This document shows, piece after piece, positions 33,242-43,245 of a stretch of 64,000 nt of DNA. The stretch's first letter is position 1; every line of letters begins with the position of its first letter. Source of the stretch: Planotetraspora sp. A-T 1434 (GTDB taxonomy: Bacteria > Actinomycetota > Actinomycetes > Streptosporangiales > Streptosporangiaceae); NCBI RefSeq assembly GCF_025420585.1, contig NZ_JAOEGB010000025.1:80408-144407 (forward strand), given 5' to 3'. The position numbers were made by a program, and so were the translations under genes. A model generated the notes under the pieces. That model ran no database searches, was not told where the DNA came from, and was given only the letters and a program-made list of their open reading frames with translations.

Positions 33242-33733
33242 ATGAGGGGATTCCGCGGGGGGCGGGAGGAGCCCGGGCTTCTGCCGGGGCCGGATGAGCA
33301 TGACGAGGCGCGGACGCCGAACGCCCGGCGTTACGAGGCTCTCGGCAGGGTGATGGCCGCGCTGGCCGGCGAGGCCGAGATGCTGGAGGCCTGCCGCGAC
33401 CTGGCCTGGTGGCGAGGGAGCGACCACTCCTGGCACGTGGAGTGGCGGGACGGGCCGCTCGCCTCGGAGGTCGCGGCGCTGCTCGTCGAGCGCGTTCACG
33501 AGCCCGGGCACCCGGGGTCGCTGGCCGGGGCGGCCGGGCCCGCCACCGCTTCCACCGCGTCGCTGGACGTCATGGGAGTGAGCTTCGTGCTGCGGGCCAT
33601 CGACCCGCTCGGCATGGAACGGCTGCGGTCCCGTCCGGGGCTGTGGCGGATGTCCGCGACCCTGGACGGGACCGTGGGAGTGGCCAGACGGCCCGCCTCC
33701 CGGCAGCACTGGGAAGAACTGCTCGGCGGTTGA
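33242..33733 (+). CDS. Hypothetical protein, 163 aa
   Basis: No recognised family. An acidic, Gly/Pro-rich N-terminus (residues 1-30) precedes a helical core (RRYEALGRVMAALAGEAEMLEACRDLAWW) and a likely alpha/beta region (SLDVMGVSFVLRAIDPLGMERL). No signal peptide or membrane segment. Coding character agrees with neighbouring genes in GC3. A 13-bp perfect hairpin follows its stop. Confidence 0.6.
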   Translation: MRGFRGGREEPGLLPGPDEHDEARTPNARRYEALGRVMAALAGEAEMLEACRDLAWWRGSDHSWHVEWRDGPLASEVAALLVERVHEPGHPGSLAGAAGPATASTASLDVMGVSFVLRAIDPLGMERLRSRPGLWRMSATLDGTVGVARRPASRQHWEELLGG

Positions 33734-33736
33734 AGA

Positions 33737-33766
33737 GACCCGGACGGCGAGGGCGCCGTCCGGGTC
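33737..33766. terminator. Perfect 13-bp hairpin with AGGG loop between convergent genes
   Basis: GACCCGGACGGCG-AGGG-CGCCGTCCGGGTC starts 4 nt after the hypothetical gene and lies about 30 nt beyond the stop of the convergent protease gene, so it could serve both. Confidence 0.85.
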
Positions 33767-33795
33767 GTTATGTCCGGTCGTCGTTAACTGGCTTC

Positions 33796-35277
33796 TCAGC
33801 TCGTGGCGAGGGTGCCGGGGAAGCCCAAGTAGGCGTCCCAGATGTCGGTGAAGTACTCGATGCAGGGGTCGAAGGCGCCGCCCCAGTGGTCGGATCCGCC
33901 ACCGGCTGCTCCGTTGTGGATCCCCTTGGCGACGACCTTGCCGGCCGAGGTGACGGTGTACACCGGCCCGCCCGAATCACCGCCCAGGGTGCACTGGCCG
34001 TGCTTGTAACCACGCACCCCGTTCTTCAGAACGGTCCCGTCGCTGTACTTGTGGTTGATGCGGATGGCGCTGACCTTCCAGCCGCAGAGTTCGCCGGCGG
34101 TCGAGCCGCCCGTGCAGTACTGGTCGCCGTAGTCGGCCCGCCGCGACCACATCGCGCCGACCGCCCGGCTTGAGGCGGAGGTGCTGGAGCCGACGTAGAT
34201 GCGCGCCGTGCTCGTCTTGCCCGAGCCCAGCTTGATCAGTGAGGCGTCGCCGTGGTAGGAGGACTGGCCGTCGATGAGCACGGTGCCCTTGTTGTTGGCC
34301 CAGGTGTCCTTGACGACCGACCCCACGTACTCGACGGGGGTGGCGACGGAACCGCCCATCGTGGTGCAGTGGCCCGCCGTGATCATGGCCTGGTAGCCGC
34401 TGTAGCGCCAGGGGAATCCGTTGGTGCAGCTACCGACACTCGTGTAGATGCGGGCGCCGCCGTAGAAACCGCCGACGCTGCTGTCGTTCTGCCGCGCCTC
34501 GGTCTGAGACGGGCCTGGGTCCTCGACGAGCCGGATGGCGACGGCGTCCGAGCCGTAGCGGGTCGCCAGGCCGGTGCGCAGCGCGTCACTTGCGGAGGTC
34601 GCCTCGACGAGGACCCGGTCTCGCTCCGGCTGGACCAGCGCGTTCAGGATCTTGTCGCTGTCGGGCATGACGTCGGGTGTGAGCGTCACCACCTCATCCT
34701 TGATCGCGTTGAGCCGGTTCCAGCTGTACGGCACGACGTGGACCTTGGGATAAACGATCCACGGGTTCGTGGCGGAAGCCGATGCGCCGGACGGCGACGT
34801 ACTCGACGAGGTCCTCGCCGCCTTCTCCTTCGCGGCGACCGAGTCGTTCGAGGGGGCCGAACCGGTGGACGTCGCGGCGGCCGAGGCTGCCGGGGTGACG
34901 GTGTCCTTGTCCTGCGGTGGCGGGACCGAGCTCGGGTCCGCCGACCCGTCATCCGGGGGCGCGAGGTCTGGCGGCAGGGACACGGCCTGTCCGGCCTCGC
35001 TCTGCGCGTCGGCGCTCGTGACGGTCGCGATCAGAGTGCCGCTGTAGACGTACGGCTGGCCGTACACATCGGGTTTGGCTAGGGCGCGCGCTTCGGCCTC
35101 CTTGAGCGCGTAGCTCATCTTGTAGTCGGGAGGAGTGGCGTTGGCGTAGGGGTCATCGGTGATCACCTCGACCGGCGTGACGGGGTCGGCCGTGGCGCCG
35201 GGGGCGGGGAGGGCGATCAGTGCCATGGCGAGCGCGGAACTCGCGAGCAGGGCGTTCCTGACGAAGGCAGGGCGCAT
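33796..35277 (-). CDS. Secreted trypsin-like serine protease (S1 family)
   Basis: 493 aa pre-pro-protease. An N-terminal Sec signal peptide (about 1-30, ending PAPGATA) is followed by a prodomain, a Ser/Pro/Ala-rich linker (about 95-170), and a chymotrypsin-like domain with His 303 (ITAGHC), Asp 344 (YHGDASLI) and Ser 435 (GGDSGGP). Cys pairs fit streptogrisin-like proteases. Likely acts outside the cell on proteins. The upstream gap 35278-35496 is AT-rich for this genome and contains TTGACA on the minus strand, a possible -35. Confidence 0.88.
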   Translation of the reverse strand: MRPAFVRNALLASSALAMALIALPAPGATADPVTPVEVITDDPYANATPPDYKMSYALKEAEARALAKPDVYGQPYVYSGTLIATVTSADAQSEAGQAVSLPPDLAPPDDGSADPSSVPPPQDKDTVTPAASAAATSTGSAPSNDSVAAKEKAARTSSSTSPSGASASATNPWIVYPKVHVVPYSWNRLNAIKDEVVTLTPDVMPDSDKILNALVQPERDRVLVEATSASDALRTGLATRYGSDAVAIRLVEDPGPSQTEARQNDSSVGGFYGGARIYTSVGSCTNGFPWRYSGYQAMITAGHCTTMGGSVATPVEYVGSVVKDTWANNKGTVLIDGQSSYHGDASLIKLGSGKTSTARIYVGSSTSASSRAVGAMWSRRADYGDQYCTGGSTAGELCGWKVSAIRINHKYSDGTVLKNGVRGYKHGQCTLGGDSGGPVYTVTSAGKVVAKGIHNGAAGGGSDHWGGAFDPCIEYFTDIWDAYLGFPGTLATS

Positions 35278-35496
35278 GGACTCTCCAATGAGGGGTTCAA
35301 GATCGGAGATTGCCGCCGCAGTGAATCATGAAAGCGAGGAACTGGATGTCCGAAATGTCATGAAACGGACGCGTCATCTGATTCTTGGTACTTGTCAAAA
35401 AATTTTCACATTGTTTAGATGGATTTGCGATCTTGGCTGGTGTGGGCGTGTTTGCTGTCGCTTGGGGATTACGCGGCGCCCTGACACAATGCGGGG

Positions 35497-36198
35497 GTGG
35501 CTGTCGAGGCGAGTTCACCCCCGGCGTCGCGGTCGCGTGATCTTCGCCATGCCGGGCTCGTCCTCGCGGTGGCCGCCGTCTTCGGCGCCTTGGGCGCGGC
35601 GATCGCCTATCACGGCGGCGATGCGCCGGACGCTTACCTCATCGCCGAGTCGTTCTGGTCGCGCTTCGCGTATTTCCTGGTCGCGGTCGCCTGCGGACGA
35701 TCCGCGTCCCGATTCCGCCAGGCGATGGCCGCGGCGCTCGTCCTGGCCTTCGGCGGGTACGCCGCCGGAGTGGCCGTCAACCTGGTCCGGGGACTGGCCT
35801 TTCCCTTCGGCATGACCGGCTACGACGCCGGGGAGATCGTCTACTTCGTGCTCAAGGTCGTCGTCTTACCGCTCGCCGGAGTCGTGTTGGCCTTCCTGAC
35901 GCGACGAGAGGATCTCCGTGGGGATCTGGCGCTCGCCCTTCTCCTGCAGGGCCAGTCGATCCCCGCGGTGCTGTCGCTTCAGCTGTGGCTTCAGGGTCTG
36001 TTCACCCGCGAGAGCGGTGAATGCTGTGTGACGGTCGAATGGGGCTATCCCTGGCAGGACTGGGCGGGCCTGGCTCTGGCCCTGGTGCTCGTGGTGCTCC
36101 TGCGGCCCACGCCACCGGCGCGGCTTCGATCCCTCGCCGTCACGGTCGCGCTGACGGCGCTACTGGCCGGTCTGGGAAGGCTTCAGGGCCTTATGTGA
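35497..36198 (+). CDS. Integral membrane protein, unknown
   Basis: 233 aa with about six hydrophobic helices (HAGLVLAVAAVFGALGAAIAY, YFLVAVACG, AAALVLAFGGYAAGVAV, IVYFVLKVVVLPLAGVVLAFL, WAGLALALVLVVLL and LAVTVALTALLAGLG). No catalytic motif is visible. A Cys-Cys pair lies in an external loop (GECCVTVEWG). GTG start at 35497. Its end overlaps the convergent acyl-CoA dehydrogenase by 8 bp. Confidence 0.65.
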   Translation: MAVEASSPPASRSRDLRHAGLVLAVAAVFGALGAAIAYHGGDAPDAYLIAESFWSRFAYFLVAVACGRSASRFRQAMAAALVLAFGGYAAGVAVNLVRGLAFPFGMTGYDAGEIVYFVLKVVVLPLAGVVLAFLTRREDLRGDLALALLLQGQSIPAVLSLQLWLQGLFTRESGECCVTVEWGYPWQDWAGLALALVLVVLLRPTPPARLRSLAVTVALTALLAGLGRLQGLM

Positions 36199-37192
36199 AC
36201 ACGGCCCGCGCCAGCCGGGCCCGATGCGCCTCCGGCGGCCCGAAGAGCTGGGCGTCCGACGTCGCCCGCTTGAAGTACCGATGGGCGTCGTGCTCCCACG
36301 TCACCCCGATGCCGCCGTGCACCTGGATGTTCTCGCCGGCCGTGCTCAGATATGCCTCGGTGCAGTACGAGCCCGCCATCGCGGCGTGGACGGACAGTTC
36401 CTCCGCGCTCGCCTCGGCGGCGGCATAGGCGGCCGAGCGGGCGGACTCGACCTTGAGCAGCATGTCCGCCAGCTTGTGCTTGATCGCCTGGAACGAGCCG
36501 ATGGGCCGTCCGAACTGGTGGCGCCTCTTGGCGTACTCGGCCGCCGACTCCAGGCAGCGGGCCGCCCCGCCCGCCTGCTCGGCGGACAGCCCGGCGATGC
36601 CGAGGTCCCGCACCCGGGCGGCCGCCCGCCCGTCGCCGAGCCGTCGTACGGGCGCCTCGTCGAAGGTCAGCTCCGCCAGTGGCCGGGTCGGGTCCAGGGT
36701 GACGTACGACCGGCGCGCCGACGGCTCGGCCTCCACCAGGGCTCCGTCGACGTAGACGAGCACGACGTGGCTCTCCACGCTGTCCATGACGGGGCCGTCC
36801 ATGATTCGGCCGTCCATGACGTACGGCGCAAGCCCGCTGAGCCGGTCGCCGTCCAGTGAGAGGTCCGCGTCGTCGGGGAAGATCACGGTGGCCGTCGTGG
36901 TCCCTTCGGCGATCGCCGGCAGCAGCCGCTCCCGCGCCTCGGGGTCACCCGACTCCAGGATCGCTGAGGCCGCCAGCACGACCGTGGACAAGTAGGGGAG
37001 GGGCGACAGCGCTCGGCCGATCTCCTCGCAGACGATCGCCACCTCGGGGAACCCGCATCCGGCTCCGCCGTACTCCTCGGGGATGGCCAGCCCGGCGGCG
37101 CCGAGCTCTCCGGCGAACCGCCGCCACGTGGCCCCGGTGGCCTCTCGGAGGAAGGTCCGGACGGCTTCGCGCATTGCCTCTCGCTCATCCAC
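36191..37192 (-). CDS. Acyl-CoA dehydrogenase (KstR2-regulon FadE)
   Basis: 333-aa FAD enzyme of the ACAD family, of the shorter type that forms heteromers in steroid catabolism (FadE28/31/32/33-like). LAIPEEYGGAGCGFPEVAIVCEEIGRALSPLPYLSTVVLAASA, the FAD-binding RRHQFGRPIGSFQAIKHKLADM and IQVHGGIGVTWEHDAHRYFKRA are present. I cannot say which FadE it equals. The GTG at 37192 is supported by TATGCT ending 6 nt upstream (leaderless) beside a CAAG-N6-CTTG site. A longer frame reaching upstream would run through this promoter. Confidence 0.82.
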   Translation of the reverse strand: MDEREAMREAVRTFLREATGATWRRFAGELGAAGLAIPEEYGGAGCGFPEVAIVCEEIGRALSPLPYLSTVVLAASAILESGDPEARERLLPAIAEGTTTATVIFPDDADLSLDGDRLSGLAPYVMDGRIMDGPVMDSVESHVVLVYVDGALVEAEPSARRSYVTLDPTRPLAELTFDEAPVRRLGDGRAAARVRDLGIAGLSAEQAGGAARCLESAAEYAKRRHQFGRPIGSFQAIKHKLADMLLKVESARSAAYAAAEASAEELSVHAAMAGSYCTEAYLSTAGENIQVHGGIGVTWEHDAHRYFKRATSDAQLFGPPEAHRARLARAVFT

Positions 37193-37198
37193 GCGGCG

Positions 37199-37220
37199 AG
37201 CATACCAAGCGGTCACTTGT
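37199..37220 (-). promoter_or_regulatory. KstR2-like operator and -10 of the fadE gene
   Basis: CCAAGC-GGTC-ACTTGT (37205-37220) keeps CAAG-N6-CTTG. Minus-strand TATGCT (37204-37199) then stands 6 nt before the GTG. Confidence 0.65.
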
Positions 37221-37314
37221 TCCTTTATGTAAGCATGGCCGTTATGGGGGTTATTTGACATCCCTATAGACTGTTCGTGACTGGTGTAGTAACGAAAGAT
37301 CGGATTACGGCCGA

Positions 37315-37989
37315 ATGAACATCCCGTCCTGGTTCCCCCAGGAGGCCGCCGAGGAGACCTCGGAGGGAGACTTCGCCGCACTGGACCGGTGCGCGCGTCG
37401 CATCCAGGGCCACATGCTCGTCGCGCTACTCGCCGGCGTCGCGGTGGGCTTGGCCGGGACGCTGCTGTCCGGCGTCGCCTCCAGTCCTGTGCTCAGGATC
37501 GTGATGTCCGCTGTGCTGGTGAGCGCCGTCGCGGTGAGCGGCTACCTTTCCGCGGGATTGGGATGGGCACTGCTCAACAGCGCCCTCACGACCTTCGGCG
37601 CGGTTTTCCCGGGCCTGGTCATGAGCGTGAGCGGCGGGGACTTCATCGAAATCGCCGGCGGCGGAGTCGCCTTGGACGGCCTCCTCTTCCGGATGGTCGC
37701 CATAGGAGCGCTCGCGTATCTCGCCCGTTCACGCTCCCCGTGGGGCGACGTGGCCGCGGGCGGGCTCGCGCTGCTGTTCCTCACCGACATGGCCGAGAGC
37801 GCGAGCTCCAACGGAACGGTCAAGTGGCACGGCATGGTGACCTGGGACAGGGGCCCCGCCCTGCCGTGGCTCGCCGGTACGGCGCTCGTGCTCGGGCTGC
37901 TCTGCGTGGTCCTTTCGCGCCGGTCGTGGGCGGGCCGTACCCGCGCCGCGGGCGTCGCCGCGGTCCTGACCGCCGTGTACGCGCTGTAG
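37315..37989 (+). CDS. Integral membrane protein, unknown
   Basis: 224 aa with about six membrane segments ([102 protein letters not shown]), a short soluble N-terminus and a basic loop near the C-terminus. No family recognised. Divergent from the fadE gene; no Shine-Dalgarno visible. Confidence 0.62.
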   Translation: MNIPSWFPQEAAEETSEGDFAALDRCARRIQGHMLVALLAGVAVGLAGTLLSGVASSPVLRIVMSAVLVSAVAVSGYLSAGLGWALLNSALTTFGAVFPGLVMSVSGGDFIEIAGGGVALDGLLFRMVAIGALAYLARSRSPWGDVAAGGLALLFLTDMAESASSNGTVKWHGMVTWDRGPALPWLAGTALVLGLLCVVLSRRSWAGRTRAAGVAAVLTAVYAL

Positions 37990-38101
37990 AAGGTGTACAG
38001 CCTATAGAGGAGGCGAGACGCGTCCGCGAGTCGATAACCTTGGCTCACATCGTCTCTCTCGCGGTCTCTGTCGCGAGATCTCCAACGAGCAAGGAGTAGC
38101 C

Positions 38102-39844
38102 GTGCTGCTGCGTATGTCGACCCTGTTCCTGCGCACGCTGCGTGAGGATCCGGCGGACGCGGAAGTGCCGAGCCACAAGCTGCTCGTCCGCGCCGGATAC
38201 GTCCGCCGCGTCGCCCCCGGCATCTACTCGTGGCTGCCGCTCGGCAAGATCGTCCTGGAGAACATCACGCGGGTGGTCCGCGAGGAGATGAACCGGATCG
38301 GCGCCCAGGAGGTGCTGTTCCCCGCGTTGCTGCCCCGCGACTACTACGAGGCCACCGGCCGGTGGACCGAGTACGGCGACACGCTCTTCCGCCTCAAGGA
38401 CCGCAAGGGCGCCGACTACCTGCTCGGGCCCACCCATGAGGAGATGTTCACCGACATGGTCAAGGGGGAGTACTCCTCCTACAAGGACTACCCGGTGACT
38501 CTCTACCAGATCCAGACGAAGTACCGCGACGAGGCGCGTCCCCGGGCGGGCATCCTGCGCGGCCGGGAGTTCGTCATGAAGGACTCCTACTCCTTCGACC
38601 TCGACGACGACGGCCTCAAGCACTCCTACGAGACGCACCGAGAGGCCTACATCCGGATCTTCGACCGGCTCGGCATCGACTACCGCATCGTCTTCGCCAT
38701 GTCAGGCGCGATGGGCGGCTCGGCGTCGGAGGAGTTCCTGGCACCCTGCGCCACCGGTGAGGACACGTTCGTGGCCTGCCACAACTGCGGCTACGCGGCC
38801 AACGCCGAGGCCGTCGTCACCCCCGCGCCGCCGGCCGTCACGACCGGCCACCCCGCGCTCGAGGTGCTCGACACGCCAGACACGCCCACCATCGAGTCGC
38901 TGGTCAACTACGTCAACGAGCACCACGGCCTGCGGATCACCGCCGCCGACACGCTGAAGAACGTCGTGGTCAAGGTCCGCACGCCGGGATCCGACAAGGC
39001 CGAGACGCTCATCATCGGCGTGCCCGGCGACCGGGAGGTCGACTTCAAGCGCCTGGAGGCGGCGGTCTCACCCGGCGTCCCCGAGATCTTCGAGGCGGAG
39101 GACTTCGTCCGGCATCCCGGCCTGGTTCGCGGATACATCGGCCCGCAGGTCCTCAAGTCGCTCGGCATCCGCTATCTCGTCGACCCCCGCGTGGTCGACG
39201 GCTCGGCCTGGGTGACCGGGGCCAACGAGCCCGGCAAGCACGCCGCGCACGTGGTCGCGGGCCGCGACTTCGAGGCCGACGGCACGATCGAGGCGGCCGA
39301 CGTCCGGGCCGGGGACTCCTGCCCCCGATGCGGCCACCCGCTGTCGATCGACCGCGGCATCGAGATCGGCCACATCTTCCAGCTCGGCCGCAAGTACGCC
39401 GACGCCGCCGGGCTCGACGCGCTCGGGCCGGACGGCAAGCCGATCCGGATCACTATGGGCTCCTACGGCGTCGGCGTCTCACGCGCGGTCGCCGTGCTGG
39501 CCGAGCAGCGCCACGACGAGCTGGGCCTGGTGTGGCCGCGCGAGGTGGCCCCGGCCGACGTGCACATCGTCGGCACCGGCAAGGAGAACCAGATCGACGT
39601 GGCCACCCAGCTCGCCGAGGAGCTGGAGTCGCGCGGCCTTCGCGTCCTGGTGGACGACCGCGCGGGCGTGTCCCCCGGCGTGAAGTTCAAGGACTCGGAG
39701 TTGCTCGGCCTGCCGACCGTGCTGATCGTCGGTCGCGGGCTCGCCCAGGGCGTCGTGGAGCTGCGCGACCGCGTGACCGGGACCAAGGAGGAGATCCCGC
39801 TCGCCGAGGCCTTGGACCGGGTCCTGGCGGCCTGCCAGGCCTGA
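38102..39844 (+). CDS. proS: Prolyl-tRNA synthetase, bacterial type
   Basis: Charges tRNA-Pro. 580 aa, class II synthetase of the bacterial form with the inserted editing domain (about residues 225-405, with [35 protein letters not shown]). Motif 1 region GIYSWLPLG, motif 2 [28 protein letters not shown] and motif 3 [15 protein letters not shown] are complete; the anticodon-binding domain is at the end. The GTG at 38102 has AAGGAG 5 nt upstream. Confidence 0.96.
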   Translation: MLLRMSTLFLRTLREDPADAEVPSHKLLVRAGYVRRVAPGIYSWLPLGKIVLENITRVVREEMNRIGAQEVLFPALLPRDYYEATGRWTEYGDTLFRLKDRKGADYLLGPTHEEMFTDMVKGEYSSYKDYPVTLYQIQTKYRDEARPRAGILRGREFVMKDSYSFDLDDDGLKHSYETHREAYIRIFDRLGIDYRIVFAMSGAMGGSASEEFLAPCATGEDTFVACHNCGYAANAEAVVTPAPPAVTTGHPALEVLDTPDTPTIESLVNYVNEHHGLRITAADTLKNVVVKVRTPGSDKAETLIIGVPGDREVDFKRLEAAVSPGVPEIFEAEDFVRHPGLVRGYIGPQVLKSLGIRYLVDPRVVDGSAWVTGANEPGKHAAHVVAGRDFEADGTIEAADVRAGDSCPRCGHPLSIDRGIEIGHIFQLGRKYADAAGLDALGPDGKPIRITMGSYGVGVSRAVAVLAEQRHDELGLVWPREVAPADVHIVGTGKENQIDVATQLAEELESRGLRVLVDDRAGVSPGVKFKDSELLGLPTVLIVGRGLAQGVVELRDRVTGTKEEIPLAEALDRVLAACQA

Positions 39845-39867
39845 TCGTGGCGCCCCCAGGGCCCATC

Positions 39868-40398
39868 TCATTGCCTGCCGACGGGCTTCTCGACCAGCGA
39901 TGAAGGGTCGAGCGACGGAGTGGGATCGAGGGACGGGGTGGCGTCGAACGCCGGCGTGGGGCCGGCGGTCGCCGTGGGTGACGCCCCGGGCCCGGGCATG
40001 CCGGGGAATGCGGTGATCGCGGGCCGCCAGCCGTACGCGCGGGTCGCGCATTCCTGGGCGGCGAGGGCGGCGAGGCGCCGCAGCGACGCGTCCGGGTCGG
40101 CGGCCAGCTCCAGATAGGCGGTGGTGAGCCGCTCCTCGACCAGCACGGCGAGGCGGACGGCGTCAGAGGCCGTCATGACCTCGAACGGCAACCGGTAGGT
40201 CGGCCCGGGTTCCGACGGAGTGCCGCCCCGCTGCGCGATCAGCGCGCGGAGCTGGTCGCGCCGGGCCCGGTGGGCGTCGAACCCGATCGAGGCACGGGCG
40301 CGGAGCCTGCCCGTCGTCTTCCCGCCGACCACCCCGTAGGCGTACACGGCGGCGTGCTCGGCGGCCAGGGCCTTGGCGAGCGCGTCAGTCACAGTCAA
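39868..40398 (-). CDS. Ferritin-like domain protein (DUF4439)
   Basis: 176 aa. The helical ferritin-like core (ALAKALAAEHAAVYAYGVVGG, EERLTTAYLELAADPDASLRRLAALAAQECATRAYGW) retains the Glu/His pattern seen in DUF4439 proteins, and a Pro/Ser/Thr-rich C-terminal tail follows. Metal binding and function are unproven. An unusual TTG start at 40398 overlaps the stop of the lipoprotein gene (TTGA), so translation is coupled. The pair precedes rimP in many actinomycetes. Confidence 0.78.
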   Translation of the reverse strand: MTVTDALAKALAAEHAAVYAYGVVGGKTTGRLRARASIGFDAHRARRDQLRALIAQRGGTPSEPGPTYRLPFEVMTASDAVRLAVLVEERLTTAYLELAADPDASLRRLAALAAQECATRAYGWRPAITAFPGMPGPGASPTATAGPTPAFDATPSLDPTPSLDPSSLVEKPVGRQ

Positions 40399-40895
40399 TC
40401 ACGCAGCCTCCCCAGCGCGACGACGTGTACGGCCTCGCAGGCGCCGATGCCGGCCAGGAGCTGGGCGAGCGCGGGAGAGACGCCCGCCGTCTGGGCCGGC
40501 CGCTCGGCCGCCGCCCGGCGCTCCGCGTCGCGCAGCCGGCCGACGGACACCGCCGAGCCGGAGGCTTGCGACGGGGAACCGGAGGCTACCGAAGGGGAAG
40601 GCGAGGGGCTCGGCGCGGCGTCCCGGGGAAGCAGCTTGCGCAGTGCGGCGAGATGGGCGACATGACGCTGGCGGAACTGCTCCAGCGTGGTGGCCCGCCT
40701 GGCGTCCGACAGCGCCGCCCGCTGGTAGAGCGCGATCATCTGCTCCTTGGCCGCGATCAGGGAGATCAACAGCACGGTCTGAGGATCCGGCGGATTGGCG
40801 GCACGGGTCTTCTCGGAGCCTTGACCCGTGCGGGACGAGCAGCCGGAAACGGCCAGCCCGGCCGCGGCCGTGCCCAGCAGGGCACGCCTCGTCAT
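40395..40895 (-). CDS. Lipoprotein with Tat-like leader, ferritin-like helices
   Basis: 166 aa. The N-terminus MTRRALLGTAAAGLAVSGCSS carries a twin Arg and a lipobox (AVSGC), so the mature protein is probably anchored on the outer face of the membrane. A helical region (LISLIAAKEQMIALYQRAALSD, LEQFRQRHVAHLAALRKLL) resembles the ferritin-like partner, interrupted by a Ser/Pro-rich linker. ATG 40895 is chosen to put the leader at the N-terminus; ATG 40955 is possible. Confidence 0.7.
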   Translation of the reverse strand: MTRRALLGTAAAGLAVSGCSSRTGQGSEKTRAANPPDPQTVLLISLIAAKEQMIALYQRAALSDARRATTLEQFRQRHVAHLAALRKLLPRDAAPSPSPSPSVASGSPSQASGSAVSVGRLRDAERRAAAERPAQTAGVSPALAQLLAGIGACEAVHVVALGRLRD

Positions 40896-41077
40896 CCGGG
40901 CCCCGCTCGTCTGTTCCACGACATAGCATCGTACGGCGCGTCGCCCAGTGGTCATCGCTTCTGGCGATCATCGCGCTCGTGTCGGCTCGCCGCCCGGGTG
41001 TGGCGCTATTTCCGTCCCGCGTTGTCGATAGGCTGTTGGCACATCGGGCGAGGTACGCCAGTGAATGGGAGGTCGGC

Positions 41078-41719
41078 ATGGGCAACGACGCTCGACGCGA
41101 CCGCCTCGTGGAGCTTCTCGGCCCGGTGGTCGACGCCGAGGGGCTCGACCTGGAGGATGTGACGATCACTCCGGCGGGCAAACGGCGGCTGGTGCGGGTT
41201 GTGGTGGACCGCGACGGCGGGGTGAGCCTCGACGACGTGGCCGACGTCAGCCAGTCGATCTCGAAGGAGCTTGACGACAGTGACGTTCTGGGCGGCAGTC
41301 CGTACGTCCTGGAGGTCAGCTCGCCGGGAGTCGACCGGCCGCTCACCGAGCCGCGCCACTGGCGGCGTGCCAAGGGCAGGCTGGTCAAGGCCGAGCTGCG
41401 GGACGGCACCTCGGCCGAGGGGCGTGTGACGGGCGCGGACGAGTCCGGCGTGGAGCTGGACGGGACGCGCCACCTCGCGTTCGCCGAGTTGCTCCGAGGC
41501 CGGGTGCAGGTCGAGTTCAACCGGGCCGACGACGACTCCGACGACGGCTCCGACGACGACTCCGAGGAAGACGCAGACGATGTCTTCGACGACGACTTCG
41601 ACGATTCGGACGACCACGCGGACGGCCAGACCGGCGGTCGCGCCGGCGGCCACATTGGCGGCCACAATGGTGACGCGGACATCGACGGCCGCACCGACGA
41701 CATTGACGACGAGGGCTAA
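41078..41719 (+). CDS. rimP: Ribosome maturation factor RimP with long acidic tail
   Basis: Helps assemble the 30S subunit. 213 aa against about 150-170 usually. The RimP core ([76 protein letters not shown]) is complete. About 60 extra residues form an Asp-rich run then a Gly/His/Asp-rich end. ATG 41078 has GGGAGG 6 nt before it. First gene of the rimP-nusA-infB operon. Confidence 0.93.
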   Translation: MGNDARRDRLVELLGPVVDAEGLDLEDVTITPAGKRRLVRVVVDRDGGVSLDDVADVSQSISKELDDSDVLGGSPYVLEVSSPGVDRPLTEPRHWRRAKGRLVKAELRDGTSAEGRVTGADESGVELDGTRHLAFAELLRGRVQVEFNRADDDSDDGSDDDSEEDADDVFDDDFDDSDDHADGQTGGRAGGHIGGHNGDADIDGRTDDIDDEG

Positions 41720-41730
41720 GGGGGAGCCTT

Positions 41731-42732
41731 GTGGACATTGACATGAGCGTCCTGCGCAGCCTGGAGCGGGAGAAGGACATCTCCTTCGACCTGGTCGTCA
41801 AGGCGATCGAGGACGCACTACTGATCGCGTACTTCCGCACCGAGGGCGCGGCGCAGAAGGCCCGCGCCGAGCTGGACCGGCTGTCGGGGCACGTGAGCAT
41901 CTGGGCGGCCGAGCTCGACGAGACCGGCGAGGTCGTCAGGGAGTACGACGACACCCCGGGCAACTTCAGCCGGATCGCGGCCACGACGGCCAAGCAGGTC
42001 ATCCTCCAGCAGTTGCGCGACGCGGAAGACGAGATCAACTTCGGCGAGTTCGCGAGTCGCGAGGGCGAGCTGGTCGCCGGGATCATCCAGCAGGGCAAGG
42101 ATCCCAGGGTCGTGCTGGTCGACCTCGGCAAGATCGAGGCGATCCTCCCGCACAACGAGCAGGTCCCCGGTGAGGACTATGTCCACGGCGAGCGCATCCG
42201 CTGCTACGTCGTGCAGGTGAAGAAGGGGCCGAAGGGCCCCTCCGTGACGCTGTCGCGCACGCACCCCAACCTGGTGAAGAAGCTGTTCGCGCTGGAGGTG
42301 CCCGAGATCGCCGACGGCACCGTGGAGATCGCTGCCATCGCCCGCGAGGCGGGGCATCGAACGAAGATCGCCGTCAGGTCCCGCAAGCCGGGGGTCAACG
42401 CCAAGGGCGCGTGCATCGGGCCCATGGGCTCCCGCGTGCGGAACGTGATGACCGAGCTGCACGGCGAGAAGATCGACATCATCGACTGGTCGGACGATCC
42501 GGCCGAGTTCGTCGGGAATGCGCTCTCACCTGCGCGTGTTTCCCGAGTCGAGGTGATCGACCTGGACGGCCGCGTCGCCCGGGTCACCGTGCCCGATTAC
42601 CAGTTGTCCCTGGCCATCGGCAAAGAAGGGCAGAATGCCCGGCTCGCCGCGCGTCTGACCGGATGGCGCATCGACATCCGGCCGGACACTCAGGAGGCAC
42701 CGGCCGATCCCGCAGATGCGTCGGCAAGGTAA
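41731..42732 (+). CDS. nusA: Transcription termination/antitermination factor NusA
   Basis: 333 aa; controls pausing, termination and antitermination by RNA polymerase. The N-terminal polymerase-binding domain (about 1-105), S1 domain ([37 protein letters not shown]) and two KH domains ([48 protein letters not shown]) are present, without the C-terminal acidic repeats of proteobacteria, as usual for actinomycetes. GTG start at 41731 after GGGGGAG. Confidence 0.95.
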   Translation: MDIDMSVLRSLEREKDISFDLVVKAIEDALLIAYFRTEGAAQKARAELDRLSGHVSIWAAELDETGEVVREYDDTPGNFSRIAATTAKQVILQQLRDAEDEINFGEFASREGELVAGIIQQGKDPRVVLVDLGKIEAILPHNEQVPGEDYVHGERIRCYVVQVKKGPKGPSVTLSRTHPNLVKKLFALEVPEIADGTVEIAAIAREAGHRTKIAVRSRKPGVNAKGACIGPMGSRVRNVMTELHGEKIDIIDWSDDPAEFVGNALSPARVSRVEVIDLDGRVARVTVPDYQLSLAIGKEGQNARLAARLTGWRIDIRPDTQEAPADPADASAR

Positions 42733-43009
42733 GCTGGAACACGGTGGCCAGGCAGCCCCGCTCAGAACGTGTGTGGGCTGTCGGGTTCGCACGGTAAAGT
42801 CCGAGTTGCTCCGCCTGGTAGTGATCGAGGGCGTCATCGTCCCCGACCTGCGAGGACGGCTACCAGGGCGTGGTGCTTCACTGCATCCGTCCCTGCGCTG
42901 TCTGGAGCTCGCCGAACGCCGCCGGGCGTTTCCTCGCGCGTTTCGCGCCGAGGGGGCGCTCGACGTTGCGTGTCTGCGGGCTCACCTGGAGGGGCTTGAC
43001 TCGGAGTAA
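42716..43009 (+). CDS. ylxR: YlxR family RNA-binding/nucleoid-associated protein (DUF448)
   Basis: 97-aa YlxR protein with the diagnostic PLRTCVGCR near the N-terminus and [26 protein letters not shown]. The family has been linked to regulation of RNase P and to transcription. ATG 42716 overlaps the nusA end by 17 bp. The 236-base gap that follows (43010-43245) holds a small GGCCCCA/TGGGGCC hairpin near 43074-43097 and no gene. Confidence 0.9.
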   Translation: MRRQGKLEHGGQAAPLRTCVGCRVRTVKSELLRLVVIEGVIVPDLRGRLPGRGASLHPSLRCLELAERRRAFPRAFRAEGALDVACLRAHLEGLDSE

Positions 43010-43245
43010 GTCCGGGTGAATGGTTACCACTGCTGTTCTCACAGCCGGTATCGGCATGAGATCAGGCAGCATTGGCCCCAGTATTCGGCCTGGGGCCGCG
43101 CACGAAGAAACTGTCATGTAGGACGCCGAGTTGATGGGCGGAGTCAGATTGCTATGAGCGCCTGATGAGCACGCGGCGATGAGTACGTCCAGGTAGCGAC
43201 GGTCCGGCGGCACTGCTAGCCTCCCGGGCCGAGTTAGGGAGTGCA

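Noticed and set aside
36191..37381. FadE starting at 37381 with about 60 extra residues
   Set aside because: The extension covers the operator and -10 box and reads into the divergent gene. The GTG at 37192 fits a leaderless start.
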